DNA from: Psococerastis gibbosa
Lineage: Eukaryota > Arthropoda > Insecta > Psocodea > Psocidae
Length of the DNA stretch: 64,000 bases
Direction of reading: 5' to 3'
NCBI GenBank assembly: GCA_963971405.1
Contig: OZ020484.1
Coordinates: 42,430,770 to 42,494,769, forward strand
The position numbers were made by a program, and so were the translations under genes. The notes below the pieces were generated by a model. That model searched no databases and was not told the origin of the DNA. It saw nothing but the letters and a program-made list of their open reading frames with translations. This document shows, piece after piece, positions 21,341 through 32,601 of the stretch. Positions within the stretch are counted from its first letter, which is position 1. The number at the start of each line of letters is the position of its first letter.

Positions 21341-21474
21341 TCCTCCCAATACCGATTTAAAAAAAAAAACGGTGTATCCAACGCTACACTCCAATTTCGG
21401 CACTCAGCATATTATTTATATTTTAATAAAAAGTAAATTCTTTGCCTTGTTTCTGAGATAGATATTTATAGCTC

Positions 21475-21600
21475 GAAATTAGAGGATATGGAAAAAACTT
21501 GCTAGGGCTTTCCATATCCTCTAATTTCGGTTACAACGAGGAGGTTACCTCCTCAACCAAAGTTAGTTTAATGTCAGCGTTATAATATATACCATATAAT
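21475..21600. repeat. Hairpin repeat ending in TATCCTCTAATTT
   Basis: CGAAATTAGAGGATATGGAA (21475-21494) is repeated inverted at 21510-21529, giving a stem of about 21 bp with a short loop. It is followed by CGGTTACAACGAGGAGGTTACC and TTAGTTTAATGT. The same outer segments surround the tRNA-like head at 28650-28815, so this may be a copy that has lost its tRNA-like middle. Confidence 0.6.
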
Positions 21601-21702
21601 ACTACAATGAATTAGATAGATAGATTTCAAAAAAGCTGTATCCAACGCTACAACCCTATTTCGCTAAACAACGTCTAAACACTTTAACCTATATTATTGC
21701 TT

Positions 21703-22340
21703 TCCAATTTATACGTAGTATAAGGAAAGCTTTGTGATGGTCGAAATTTTCGATTCCGAGATTTCAACGGATTTACACGTTTTGAGGTCCCAGGCACCCA
21801 AAAAAGTGGTTTTTACGAAATGTCTGTCTGTCGCTCTGTCTGTCTGTCTGTCTGTCTGTGCGTCGATTTCCGGGCAAACCACTCGGTCGATTTTGATGAA
21901 ATTTGGCATGTAGGTTCACAAAAATCATACCTCGGAAATTTTCTTTTTATTTGGGGCTAACTTAATTTGGGGGGGTTTTATTCTCAAAAAACTAAAAAAA
22001 AACGTCTAAAAACATAATTTCTCAAAAACGGCTCCAACGATTTCTTTTAAATTCACATATATTGTAGTCGTTATCAATGTTAACGAAATGCGGGGGTCAC
22101 TTGCCCCTTGATAGGTTGCTTCTAGGGGTAAAAAAATAAAAATAACTAAATTTTAATGAAAAATGACTAAAAAAATAATTTTTCTGCGAAACCTTTCTAT
22201 CGATGATTTCTACCTTCAGACATGTTTTAGATGCTAAATTGAGTAACGAAACGGGACAGGTTGCTTTCCCAGAAAAGCATTTGGTTTTGTAAAAAAAAAA
22301 TGTTGTTTTGAAAAAATTATAGAAAATTCACGCTCAAATG
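21703..22340 (+). repeat. Interspersed repeat with (TGTC)n microsatellite
   Basis: Begins AATTTATACGTAGTATAAGG, AAAGCTTTGTGATGGTCGAA. It holds (CTGT)n at 21821-21860, then CGGTCGATTTTGATGAAATT. The first part recurs at 40633-40690, and the last part (22140-22340; CTTTCTATCGATGATTTCTA, CCTTCAGACATGTTTTAG) recurs at 23893-24085. No coding capacity. Family unknown to me. Confidence 0.65.
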
Positions 22341-22569
22341 CATTGCGTGCCCTGACAGTATTGCTGTGTTGTAATGTGTTGGTCTGACCTATCTAGAATT
22401 TACCTCACCTCCAGTGACGTCAGGTGGACAACCCCCCCCCCCCGAGATATCGGAAATTTATCCATAGGAAAATTATTTACCATGAAATTACTCATTTTCT
22501 CTATCTACCAATTTTGATACATTGGAAAGCATGTTCGAGTAATCTCGGACCGGTTCTTTATATTTGAAT

Positions 22570-22925
22570 GAAAAGTGAATCCTTTGCCTCGTTTCCTTCA
22601 ATACATGATAGTGTAGTGTAGTGCAGACAGACGTGGATTTACGCCAATGGGAAAGCGTAGGTACAGAAAAACGTGGGAAATCTTGTTCCTGCAAGTTTCA
22701 ACTTGACCCCTTGCCTCATTTCTCCTAGACCGATCCCATACATGATAGTGTAGTGCAGATGCAAGCGCTTCTACGGCTTCCAGCTATTCTATGTCAATGA
22801 GCAAAACAGAAAGCCAAGAGGAAAACGTGGAAATAGAAAAACGCGGGAAATCTTGCCCCTGCAAGTTGCAGCTTGATCCCTTGCCTCATTTCCCCCAGAC
22901 CGACCCCATACATAGTTAATGCACG
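22570..22925. repeat. Degenerate tandem duplication, period about 170 bp
   Basis: ACGTGGGAAATCTTG at 22671 and ACGCGGGAAATCTTG at 22841 are 170 bp apart. Around each lie CTTGCCTCATTTC, AGACCGA, CCCATACAT and GATAGTGTAGTGCAG. Two units, with moderate divergence. Confidence 0.6.
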
Positions 22926-23682
22926 CGGCTAATACAGTTTTACATCCACCCTGCACCTTTCACCCCTGACTCCTCCATAATATCAAGCATTAAAGACCCC
23001 GTTGTAAAGCCAGATGCTCCATCCTCAACAACAAAAAGCTCTCTACTAAAAGGATCGAGCCTGCATTATTTGGTTGGATGAAATTTTTCTGCATTCTGCT
23101 GCAGCTATTGAATTTAATATGTACAATCTATAATGTATACTACACTACACTCCTGCTGTGGCGGGTGGAGATCCTGCATTTTGGTAATACATTTATGATG
23201 CGATATACGACGCCTTGAAAGAAAGCACTAAATTTATCGGGACTGGAAGTTTTATTCCGTGTAATTTTTTCCTTCTTCCCTCTAATAGTTTAGCTTAGTC
23301 ATATAGTACCGTATATGAGGTGCGTTATTATGATTAGTTCGTAACCTGGATCTTTAAGGATGTATAAAACAAATACTAAACTAAAGTTACAGTTTGGATA
23401 GACCAGATAAACAACACAAGATGTAGCGATAAGAGGTAGAAGATGCTCGCGGACCTTTTGGATGTTTTCAGGAGGCTCTGAAATAATTAAATTTGTCAAC
23501 AAAACAAAAAATTATTTGGTCCTATTTAAATATTCATACAAAACTGAACGGAAGCTGTTCTATTCAGTGGTGTTCTGCTTCTGCATAGATAACCTAACAT
23601 CTCTGACGTCTCAAAGACTAATAGACTATCTGTCTAAAAGTAAGAAAGACTCAATGTAATTGCAAAGGCGTTCACGGTCAAA
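22926..23682. other. Unassigned AT-rich sequence
   Basis: No recognisable gene or repeat. Confidence 0.4.
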
Positions 23683-23888
23683 TGAAGAACCAGTAGAATC
23701 TGGGCTGATGGGCCGTGGTTGAATTGAAAGGGAACTTCCAAACGTTTCGTCAACATCTGCGGTCGACATCTTCAGTGGCGCTGCGTAGACTTCGAAGGTT
23801 GTACCTCGGTGGCTCCGTAGCTCCGTAGGAAGTTCACTTTCAATTCGACCAAGGCCCATCAGCCCGGATTCTACTGGTTCTTCATTCA
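23683..23888. mobile_element. Inverted-repeat element, copy 1 of 2
   Basis: The arm GAAGAACCAGTAGAATC, GGGCTGATGGGCCGTGG, GAACTTCC is inverted at the right as GGAAGTTC, GGCCCATCAGCCCGGATTC, TACTGGTTCTTC. The loop has CGTTTCGTCAACATCTGC, CACTGAAGATG-type sequence (minus strand) and GCGTAGACTTCGAAGG. The copy at 55857-56013 shares both the arms and the loop words. AGAAAGACTCAAT occurs on both sides (near 23641 and 23888), though not directly at the left arm. Confidence 0.68.
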
Positions 23889-23892
23889 GAAA

Positions 23893-24085
23893 GACTCAAT
23901 TTTCATTAAAAATGACTAAAAAATTACTTTTCTGTGGACCTTTCTGTCGATTCTTTCTACCTTCAGGAATGTTTTAGGTATTAAATAGAGCAACAATTCC
24001 AAATGAATTGCTTTCCCAAACAAAGTTTTAATTTTGAATAAAAAATTAATTTTTGAAAAAATTATAGATAATTCAAGGCATAGCT
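23893..24085 (+). repeat. Second copy of the 3' part of the 21703 repeat
   Basis: Shares AATGACTAAAAAA, ACCTTTCTGTCGAT, TTTCTACCTTCAG, TGTTTTAG, TTGCTTTCCC and TTGAAAAAATTATAGA with 22140-22340 in the same order. Confidence 0.65.
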
Positions 24086-24134
24086 TACATGCCAAGATTA
24101 GATGTGTCATTCGCTCCCACTAAAGATGTCTGGG

Positions 24135-24850
24135 GCATTAGTAGTAGTAGTAGTGTTGTTCGCCGGGTTAATAACGACTTAGGCCTCATATTTGGGCCCA
24201 TAGAGCGACCCCGACTTGACTGTCCTACGCCAGTCCGATTTCCTTGTAGAAGTCCACAATGGCCCCAAAGATCAATGCCCCGGTGTGCTGCCTGGGCTCC
24301 AGCGTGGAAAATTCAAAATTCTTCAGTCTTGCTCGCCAAATCGCCGGACATTCCGCTAAAATATGCCATCCTGTCTCTTCTTCTTCCTCGCAGTACCGAC
24401 ACATCGTTGATTCCACGAGTACCCCCATCTTGGATACATGGTTCCGGAAAGGACCGTGTCCTGTAAGTAAAGCCGAGATGATCCGTGTACTGCTTCTTCC
24501 GCGGGAGATGAATGAATGAATGAGCACTTTTCTTGCTGGGGTCCGCAATACATAATTTGGAGTGGGCTAGGCCAGCCGACTTTCGCCATTCCTTTAGGAA
24601 TCGTGCTTTTAGCTCTTCGTTAAACACAGTCTTAAAGTTTGCCCAGGCTTTTGGAAGGCAGGGTTCCGGTCCGAGTAGGTTGTTTCTAGATCCTTCTCGA
24701 GCAAGCTCGTCCGCCTTTTCATTCCCTTCAATTCCTAAGTGTCCAGGGACCCACTTGAGGCATACAGTATTTCTGATCATGGCTTTTTTGCAGTTAGTCT
24801 TGCACTCTGGGGCAGACTGCCACGTCTTTTCAACGGCTACTCCTAGACAA
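24135..24850 (-). pseudogene. Non-LTR retroelement fragment: RNase H end plus CCHC, frameshifted
   Basis: On the minus strand the first frame has LKWVPGHLGIEGNEKADELA, the last RNase H motif. A second frame has ISALLTGHGPFRNHVSKMGV and the zinc motif CRYCEEEEETGWHILAEC, ending KEIGLA with a stop near 24225. The frame changes within an (ATTC)n stretch near 24511-24525. Domain order matches the main LOA-like element, but the sequence is clearly a different family. Downstream of the stop is about 90 bp of 3' UTR ending in (ACT)n (24142-24155), probably its tail. The 5' boundary near 24850 is unclear. Confidence 0.85.
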
Positions 24851-24859
24851 TATTATTAC

Positions 24860-25430
24860 AGGGGGCTTCTGAAATTCAAAAATATATTCTTGGCGGGATG
24901 CGAATATCCCATCTCTCATACATCGATATCTAGGAACCTAGAATTTAGACTACCTTCCCCGTCCTCTCGGCACCATGCATTTATTAATACGTGTAACTTA
25001 ACCAATAAATAAAATCTAACAATGCAAACAATCTTGTTAAGCAGAACAAAGAATTCTGTTAGCATATCAAATATGTAGAAGTCTAATTTATTTGCGAGTT
25101 GCATGCTACAGTATTAAAGCCAGGGCAATTCCGAACCTCGCGTTCCACTTAAAGCGCATTCCACACTGCTGCAAGATTAAATTAATTTATGGCCTTGCAC
25201 TGGAATAAATGATTTTACGCGATTCTTGAGAGCTTTCCGCGGGAGGTGTGTTGAGTTGCGAACTTTGGGGAGAAATACTGCCAACGACATAGAAAATGCA
25301 TTAACAACCGGGCGAAGTTTGTTAATGCAACTTCTGGCTACTCATTTCAGAATTAGATTTTCCACTAGAAAATTAATTGCTGGCATTGCTCTAATCTAAT
25401 TGATTAACAGTGGGTTTATTTTACTTCTTC
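24860..25430. other. Unassigned AT-rich sequence
   Basis: No recognisable gene or repeat. Confidence 0.4.
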
Positions 25431-25433
25431 TTA

Positions 25434-25489
25434 GGCGCATATTTCACCGACGTCAATAGTGAACTATTGACGTCGGAGGAATAAGCGTC
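25434..25489. mobile_element. 56-bp mini-palindrome of the MITE family, TTA duplication
   Basis: GGCGCATATTTCACCGACGT at the left, GACGTCGGAGGAATAAGCGT at the right and CAATAGTGAACTATTG at the centre form an almost complete hairpin. TTA flanks both ends (25431-25433 and 25490-25492). It consists of little more than the two terminal repeats of the family. Confidence 0.82.
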
Positions 25490-25494
25490 TTAAG

Positions 25495-25916
25495 AGACTA
25501 TCGGAGGGGGAAAGGCTTTATAAGTGTAAAAATCATATATCCAGTGAAATATCCAATATCAGGATGAACAAGAAATTCTGAGCAATTTGATACATGTCCT
25601 GATAAAGCTCAGAAATATGTACCTCTTTCTAATACAAATACAAGTATTGAATTAGATTCGTACCGAAAGTGAATGGTGTGTAATTCCTAAAGAAAGGAGT
25701 TCAAGAACTGTGGCCAATTGGTATTTGAAAAGGTCACATATCTTCTATTGAAATATATTGGAACAGTTATGCTGATTTAATGGGTATTATTGACGAGTCA
25801 ATGAATGAATGAATAACGACTTTATTGAAAATAAACAAAAGGCGAATTATAGGACTATAAAGTCTTGTTTTCATGTTAACCCTAAAAACAAAAATATGCT
25901 ATTAATAATAACTTAC
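25495..25916. other. Unassigned sequence
   Basis: An (ATGA)n stretch at about 25801-25815 followed by ACGACTTTATTGAAAATAAA may be the start of a minus-strand retroelement 3' end. Otherwise nothing is recognised. Confidence 0.3.
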
Positions 25917-26185
25917 TTACTTACTAGCCAACGTCCACCCTTGGCATGTCAGCCATTTGGTGACGCGCTGACCAGTAGCGACTAGAGATCTTTTCGAACT
26001 CGTCTTTATTTGTCGGCGTGTGGTCGATCGCCGGGCATGACGCGAGGTGTTCAGCTTCCATCCGGGGGTGTCCACATAGGTCGCATGCGCAGGAATCGCG
26101 GACTCCAATGCGGTTGAGGTGTGCAGCGAGGTAGTCGTGACCCGTCGTGGTCTTGAACGCCGCGACACTGATGGCCCTGGGTAGA
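25917..26185 (-). pseudogene. Non-LTR retroelement C-terminal fragment with CCHC motif and (GTAA)n tail
   Basis: On the minus strand: LPRAISVAAFKTTTGHDYLA, then AAHLNRIGV, then the zinc motif CDLCGHPRMEAEHLASC (CX2CX8HX3C), then RYWSARHQMA and a stop. The tail TAAGTAAGTAAG follows the stop directly (25910-25920), as in elements that end in a short tandem repeat instead of poly(A). GC content is higher than in the neighbours. A lineage different from the LOA-like element. Confidence 0.78.
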
Positions 26186-26350
26186 CTGTGTATTAATAAT
26201 AAGTGAAAAGGAAAAGGAAAAAGAAAAAAAAGAAAGATAAAATATACTAATAACAACTTGAGTAAGTTTGCTAATAATATAACAAATAATAGGAGATTTA
26301 GCTAAAACGCTGCAACGGCAGCAACAACAGTTTAAAACTAGAGGGAGTAC

Positions 26351-26755
26351 CAGGCACGTAGCCAGGGAGGAGGCTTTGGGGCCTGAAGCCCCCCCCCAAA
26401 TGTAAAAAAAGGAAAAAAAATTAAAAATTAAGTTTATTTATATTTGTTCTCGCTCGATGCAGGGTATAATTATAGAAATTATTATGCAGCTGATTTATTA
26501 ATGAAAGTAATTTTTACATTCTGTCTTTGGAAGAGATCACACTTTTTTATCCTGGCAATGTTCAGTTTGATGTTTCACCTATAATTTTTTTTTCACCATC
26601 TAAAAACAAAACACCAACACTGTGTGTTTTTCTATGTAAATTCTTAAAACTTTCCGGGGGGGGGGGGGGCAGACCCGCTGTTTTACTGGGGGTATTCCAA
26701 CCCGACCCCCGGGTAGTTAGTCCCCCCCTGAAATAAAATCCAGGCTACGTGCTTG
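26351..26755. mobile_element. hAT-like non-autonomous element with 8-bp TSD
   Basis: The left end CAGGCACGTAGCCAGG and the right end, reverse-complemented, CAAGCACGTAGCCTGG form the terminal inverted repeat. GGGAGTAC precedes (26343-26350) and follows (26756-26763): an exact 8-bp duplication. An 8-bp TSD with a CA-starting terminus is typical of hAT elements. C and G runs lie just inside the ends. No transposase. Confidence 0.85.
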
Positions 26756-26763
26756 GGGAGTAC

Positions 26764-28645
26764 AACTTCCCAACTTCTGAATTCTGGACGGTACCGCTAT
26801 GCATTGGAACATAACGGTGCCGTATAACATTCCTTCCGACCCTTTCTGCCAATTTAACGGCTTTACAAATGATTTTGTGAAAATTTTGTGAAAATCAATT
26901 TTGTTCAAAAAAGTTTAAATACTCCGATTGGCTCCTAACTAACATACAAAATCTTACAGATTTATTGATTTTCCAAAGGAGGTCATTTTTCCGATCACAT
27001 TCTCAATTTAAAACTCAAATACTCAGAAAAACAGTCCGACCGTCAGGCAATTTAAAAAAAAAATGGTAGCTTTATTAAAGTAGGTCATTTCTTATAGAAA
27101 AGTGAAAGTCATTGAGAAAGCATGGAGCGTAGGGGTCCGTTAGCGACACTAGCCTTTCCACATGCTTTCACCCAAACGACATTCTGACCTTTTTGACTGC
27201 TTTCAAATTCGAAAATTTCCCAAGAAACCAGCAGCAGCAGCCCCATTTCTCCGTTTCTTTCTTGTATCGATTTCTATGAAGAATTATCGCTCCTGTCATA
27301 TGTTGCTTTCCAAGTTATTTTTCCTGACTTTTGACTGGACAGTTACAACGCCGTTTGTAAAACGAATGGTTGTAGTTATTGGCTTCATTGAAGCATTACT
27401 GGTTTAGCAATTAGTCTAGGGGGGGGGGGGGGCTTAAAAAGCCTGGTCATTATCGCGACGGCATGAGGGTTATTGGAAACATTTTGTTGGGAATCCCTGC
27501 ACTGGAGCAAATAGAAAATTTGTCGTGTAAAAAAAACCGAAAATTGGCGCACATGCATCGATATTATTGCAGTACAATCTCAGTATCGAAAAAAATGTAC
27601 AAAAAAATTTCTTTTATTATGAATTATATTATGGTATTATGGACAATAATCCAAGCCCCAATTGCATACCATACCAATTTTATTGTGTAGTATTAGTAGC
27701 CTGTCTATTCTATACTATGCAAAACTTTCCCATCGATCAATCAATTTTAGTTAAGGCCAAACCGGAGGAGGTCACGTGACTGGCCTGGAAATGTCTTGCA
27801 GAGGGTTCGCAATATATGTTTTAAACCGCAGTGATATAGTAAAAATCGATAGAAGGGTATAGTATACGCGTAGACATGCTTACACTATTGACTAAACCAA
27901 AAATTACAATTACATTAGGTCTAAAATTTGTGCATGAAGTAATTAAAAACATACCTTTTAGAACATTTTTACGTGCCCCACAGGGAAGAAAAACCTCCAA
28001 CTTTTGTAATGAAATGCACTTTAGTCAGAAGCTCAACACTTAATTTGACAGTAAACGCCAGAAAGAGGTAAAACTGCAATTATTTGAAATAATACAAGTC
28101 AAATACGGAACAGGTACGAGACGCGGGGCTTTGTTTATAAAATGGATATCCAACGATCCCGTGGCTGGAGACCGTTATCAGTATGGCTGCTAGTGTAGCC
28201 TGCACAAGATAAGTACGCAATTCGGCGGGGAAATAGCCTGCACAAGCTAATTACTAAACTACAGAGTTTTTGACCGGGTCCAGGTATCTATATTGCTATG
28301 CTGCAATGTGTAAGACTTGATATTTTTTGCGTTGGTACTTATCTCTGATAGTTGGCTTATGGTTAACGTGTGCCTCGTAAGGCATATTATGACTCCCGCC
28401 GCTCCAGTTCTATTATATTTCTATGTATTCAACGCTCAACGGTCAAGGCCACAATCCTCCGGTTTGGCCTTAATGAAAATCTATAGGCAGCAGGTATTTG
28501 ACCTCGAACCAATTATTTACTATGGTACTACTACGGTTCCCATACTGATTTATTAATAGGAAAGCATGTACGGGCTCACTAGTATCGGTTTTTATATAAT
28601 GTATGCGGTAAGATCAACCAGTTTTATAAATCAGCTGAAATGATA
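26764..28645. other. Unassigned AT-rich sequence
   Basis: Contains a G run at about 27419-27432. No recognisable gene or repeat. Confidence 0.4.
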
Positions 28646-28649
28646 ACAG

Positions 28650-28815
28650 AAAATTAGAGGATATAGGAAAACTGGGCATGGCGGGATTTGAACCCACGAT
28701 CTACGTCGTCTTAACTGCTGGACCACAAGCCCCGATAAGAACAGTTGATTTATAATTTTCGGTTATAACGAGGAGGTTACCTCTTCAACCAAAATTAATT
28801 TAATGTAAGTGTTAT
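28650..28815 (-). repeat. tRNA-derived SINE, second family
   Basis: On the minus strand: CTTGTGGTCCAGCAGTTAAG (A box), then GGGTTCAAATCCCGCC (B box), ending in TATCCTCTAATTT. The head is preceded by GAAGAGGTAACCTCCTCG and TTATAACCGAAAATTA. Related copies are at 37985-38090 and 63902-63990, plus the tRNA-less 21475-21600. Confidence 0.78.
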
Positions 28816-28818
28816 ATA

Positions 28819-29534
28819 CAGGGTGCGGCAGCATAATTTTCTCATTTGTAATGCGCGCCATTTGGTCAGTTGATGTGGTGGCGGAATGCTTGTGGTCTTG
28901 TTCGAGAGATGGTACTTTAATGTTTTTGAATCATAGTTCTGTCACCATCATGCGTTGGAGCAGTGAGCAGCGAGCATTTGCCGTGGAGGCTTATTTTTCG
29001 ATCGGTTTTTCTGTGCCTTTCGGGATCACTTTAATTTAGCCCCGTTTCCGGACCGGAAATCAATTGTTTTGTGGGTCACTACGTTCAGACAAACTGCCAG
29101 TGTGACAAAACGAAGAACTGGAGTCTCTCGGCCCATTAGATCACGTGAGAACATTGAGGCAGTCAGGCTGTTTTGAGGGAACAGTTCTTCTCAGTCAGGG
29201 CCGATTTGCAGTGGCCGGCCCGATCTCCCAATTTGTCACCTTGTGATTTTTTTTTTTGAAACGCCGTGTTTATGGGAACCGTTCAAAGACCCTACAAGAT
29301 TTAAAGAACAATATCCAGGATAAAATTGCTAAGATAACGCCTGCTATGCTTGAAAAAGTAATGAAAAACTCCAAATATCGGTATACTCAATGCATCGACA
29401 ATAGGGGACGTCATCTTAATGATTTGATCTTCAAAAAAAAATTCAATTTAAAAGTTTCTGGTTCATACAATGGGTTTTATCGATTTAACAAAAAAGGCAA
29501 TTGTATAACATATAATACTGCAATACACAATTAA
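28819..29534 (+). pseudogene. Mariner/Tc1-superfamily transposase relic
   Basis: CAGGGTGCGGCAGCATAA (28819) looks like a left terminal repeat. The ATG at 28950 opens MRWSSEQRAFAVEAYFS, the N-terminal helix of a DDE transposase. After frame changes come LWVTTFRQTASVTKRRTG and RPIRSRENIEAVR (DNA-binding region), then QWPARSPNLSPCDFFF (normally SPDLSPCDFFLWG; the Asp is Asn here). Last comes the frame TLQDLKNNIQDKIAKITPAM, ending QCIDNRGRHLNDLIFKK. The catalytic centre between about 29170 and 29190 is deleted, so the protein is dead. I could not find the right terminal repeat. Confidence 0.85.
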
Positions 29535-29539
29535 TGTAT

Positions 29540-30424
29540 AAAGCTGAAATTAATTATGCATGACTCCTTTAAATCACTAAACACTACGATAGTCATCTTC
29601 AATTTCATCTGGCAAAACCTTGGAATACTTAATGAAACGACAGAAAATTTACAAACCCGAGGCAGACTGCAGCAGACTCAAGGAAATTTAAATTGAGGCA
29701 CTAAAAATATTTCAAACCAGCCGCAGGGGGGGGGGGAGGGTGGGGAGTGGCAAACTTGGAGGGAATATTTTAAAATTTAAACACACAAGCGCGCAAGTTG
29801 GTAGTATTGGAGCTTGAGATTAAGTTCCGTAAAGTTGGCAAATCCGTGGCTCGTTGGTATCCACGGGGTAGCCCCGCGTTTATTAGTATTTCCACAAAGT
29901 TTTTTTTCGACTTGACAGACTAAGCTTCTAGAATGTATACGCTGCAGGGAAAACTTATTTTTTTACCTTTCGATCTTGAAAATTACTAAATATACAACAT
30001 CCTACACAGCATAAAATAACCAGGATTTTTTGGGGGGACCTGCGTTCTACGATATAGTATATAGTGAAATGTCCCTCGTCTGGAAAGTTGGAAAGAGCAA
30101 TTCTACTCTCTGTAGTGTAAGGTCAAAAAAATTCGGGGGAGGGGGACTGGGGGAGGGGGACCGGCGGTTGCAGGTTACGGGCCTGCTGCGCATGTTATCC
30201 TAAAATGCACTAAAGATGTAATGTTTCGTTTAATTGGCAAAAACTAAAAAAAAAAAAATTGCATGTATTTCTCATAGGAAAAGACGTTCATGTCTATAAG
30301 TTACTCGTTCACAATTTTTTACTGTAAGTGGTACTGTAGAGTTCTATTAATTAGGGTTGATAGAACATTTGTCCCAGCAGGATATTTAATATGTTTCTGT
30401 TGCTAATAGCCAGGTCTTGTTAAA
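29540..30424. other. Unassigned sequence with G runs
   Basis: G runs near 29726-29735 and G-rich GGGGGAGGGGGACTGGGGGA near 30136. No gene recognised. Confidence 0.4.
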
Positions 30425-30429
30425 TGTTA

Positions 30430-30545
30430 AGCTACAGGAAAGAAAGAAAGAAAGAAAATTGTCTTTATTTTCCATGCATGTGGGCGAATTTTGGGTCTTT
30501 CGGCCCACTTTTACAATTAACCACAGCGGAGTTTTTATTTAATTT
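30430..30545 (-). repeat. Interspersed repeat E with (TTTC)n tail, copy 1
   Basis: On the minus strand: AAGTGGGCCGAAAGACCC, AAAATTCGCCCACATG, AAAATAAAGACAATTTTC, ending in (TTTC)n. Copies are at 49757-49855 and 59275-59340. Looks like the 3' end of a LINE or SINE with a tetranucleotide tail. Confidence 0.65.
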
Positions 30546-32258
30546 TTCAATATTTTTACCAAATTTGGGGCATGCTTTTACTCGAAACTATTATATTTTG
30601 GGGGATATGAGCATGTATGCAAAGCGAGATTTGTCAAAAAAAAACAATTTTCGATTTGGTGCTGGCATCACTGGAATATTCGCATTGACTGCTACAAAAA
30701 AATTAAAAAATCCAATGCGATTTCTGCACGTACGTATATTATCAATGAATTATCAAAAAAAATTTAATTAAAATATAGTATCACATAATGTAGTCGCATT
30801 TGATATTTTTTTGTCTCTCTTGAATTTACAGTTTCAAGTGACAAATCGCCTTTTGTATGCATGTTCCTCATTTTTGTAATTTTTAAATGTACCCTGAGGA
30901 CTTATTCTGTGTCACATCTAGTGACCGGTAAGTGTAATTGGGAAGTTTCAGGCAAATTGGACAATTTACAATGAACTTTGTAGGGGAATGAGGTGAAAAT
31001 ATGGTGAACTGTTCATTTTAAAGGGCTCCTTTAACGGTCGTATTGTTACTATTGTAGAATCCACTTAAAGCTTCTCAGCCCGCACGCGGAATTGGTACCT
31101 ACTAACAGGTTGAGCAATAAACTAAAACCACCTATGTATAACTTATGGCACAGGGGTTCAGGAAAACTAGAGGACGGACGGACGGATTCAGCGAATTAAT
31201 TTGCAAGAGATTGGATACGCTAATTATAGTATTTAAACAATAGGCCACCTATCATCACAAAGTGTACAATACAATGCTTCTATGATGTTATATGATACCT
31301 CCAGAATGTCAAATTAGTAATTTATAGCATACCTTTGAGCAATATGCTACCATAGACAGCATACAGTACACGTGACACACAGTATGTATTGTTATGTGTA
31401 CAGCGCAAACAATAAGCCAACGGGGGGATTTTACAAAGGGAAAGCTTCTCTAGCTTAATGACTATAACATATTCAAGATGTGAGATCAAAGCCCTTTTGG
31501 TTAAGCTAAGCCGTGGCTGCCTTAAGGAACCTTCCGGGCGACTGCGACGGACATTAACTATGAATATTACGTACAGTTTATGCCTCAGCACTGAGCTCTA
31601 TAAAGCGGATTGCTCAAATAACCAATATATAGTAAGCTCGCTGATTCCTACAAAGCTGTCAGCAAACTTGTTATTGCTTTAGCTGGGAGTTCGCCAGCTT
31701 GTTTGCCATTGTTATTGACACTTGGAAGCAAAGAGGTTAAACTAATAGTTAGTGTACGTAAGAAAGTTGTATCTGCTCGTAACTTGACCACTCATTCACC
31801 TGAAAGTCCAGTGCACAATATGGCAATTCATACGCGGCAGATACGCTGGAAGGTGCGTCATTGAGTTGGTGTACAACCCATTTTGTTTTCGGAAAACCTT
31901 GCACCAGCATAAGCTCAGTGGAGGCGCTGGGTTCTGACGTTCTGACGTAGACTTTGCACTTTTGCACCAATGGATCCCCCAGCGTGTTTGTAGCGTAGCC
32001 AGCGTGCACCGGGCTTAAAAGCCCATTATGCTATCTGCACGCCCTGACAACAAAGACACCAACAGACAACTAACAACATTACACTTTGATAAAAAAACGT
32101 ATTAGCTTAGTAGAAAGCCACCACAGGTTTGAAGCAGTGGTGACCATATCACCCCGGCGAGTCTCGAATTCGTCCATTTTTCTACGTCTTCCTGTCTCTA
32201 ATGACTTACTGACCACCAACTGGTGTCCCCACGTATACAAAAATAGCAGACTTCAGAA
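30546..32258. other. Unassigned AT-rich sequence
   Basis: No recognisable gene or repeat. ORFs here are short and unconserved as far as I can see. Confidence 0.4.
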
Positions 32259-32259
32259 C

Positions 32260-32601
32260 ATGGCCGTGCCCAGGGGGGGGAGGGGGTCCATGGGGTCCGG
32301 ACCCCCCCAAAATGAATTTTTGTATGTAAACCTGTCTGGCTTGAAGAATTTATCCATTAATTCATTAATAAATTACGTAAAAAAATTGTTTGGACCCCCC
32401 CTCCCCGAAATCAAAACCTGGGTACGGCCAGGGACGGATCCAGCCCATTTTTTTGGGGGGGTAGCTGAGGGTCAAAATAGGAAAAACTTATGTAGGATCG
32501 ACTAAATTAGAGCGTAATAACTTAATTTACAATAGATTTACCAAATTTTGGGGGGGGGCAGCTACCCCCCCCCCCTGTATCCGTCCTTGGGCACGGCCTT
32601 G
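32260..32601. mobile_element. Composite inverted-repeat element, probably hAT-like
   Basis: CATGGCCGTGCCCAGG at the left mirrors CCTTGGGCACGGCCTTG at the right. An internal boundary at 32429/32430 (CCTGGGTACGGCC followed by AGGGACGGATCCAG) makes it two adjacent palindromes, 32262-32429 and 32430-32598. C and G runs sit inside all ends. Flanks CTTCAGAA and CTTCACGG match at 5 of 8 positions, a possible decayed TSD. Confidence 0.6.

Noticed and set aside
23683..23888. Hammerhead ribozyme
   Set aside because: The loop has GAAACG, but the matching CUGAUGA core is not intact (CTGAAGATG instead); I only suggest a structural search.
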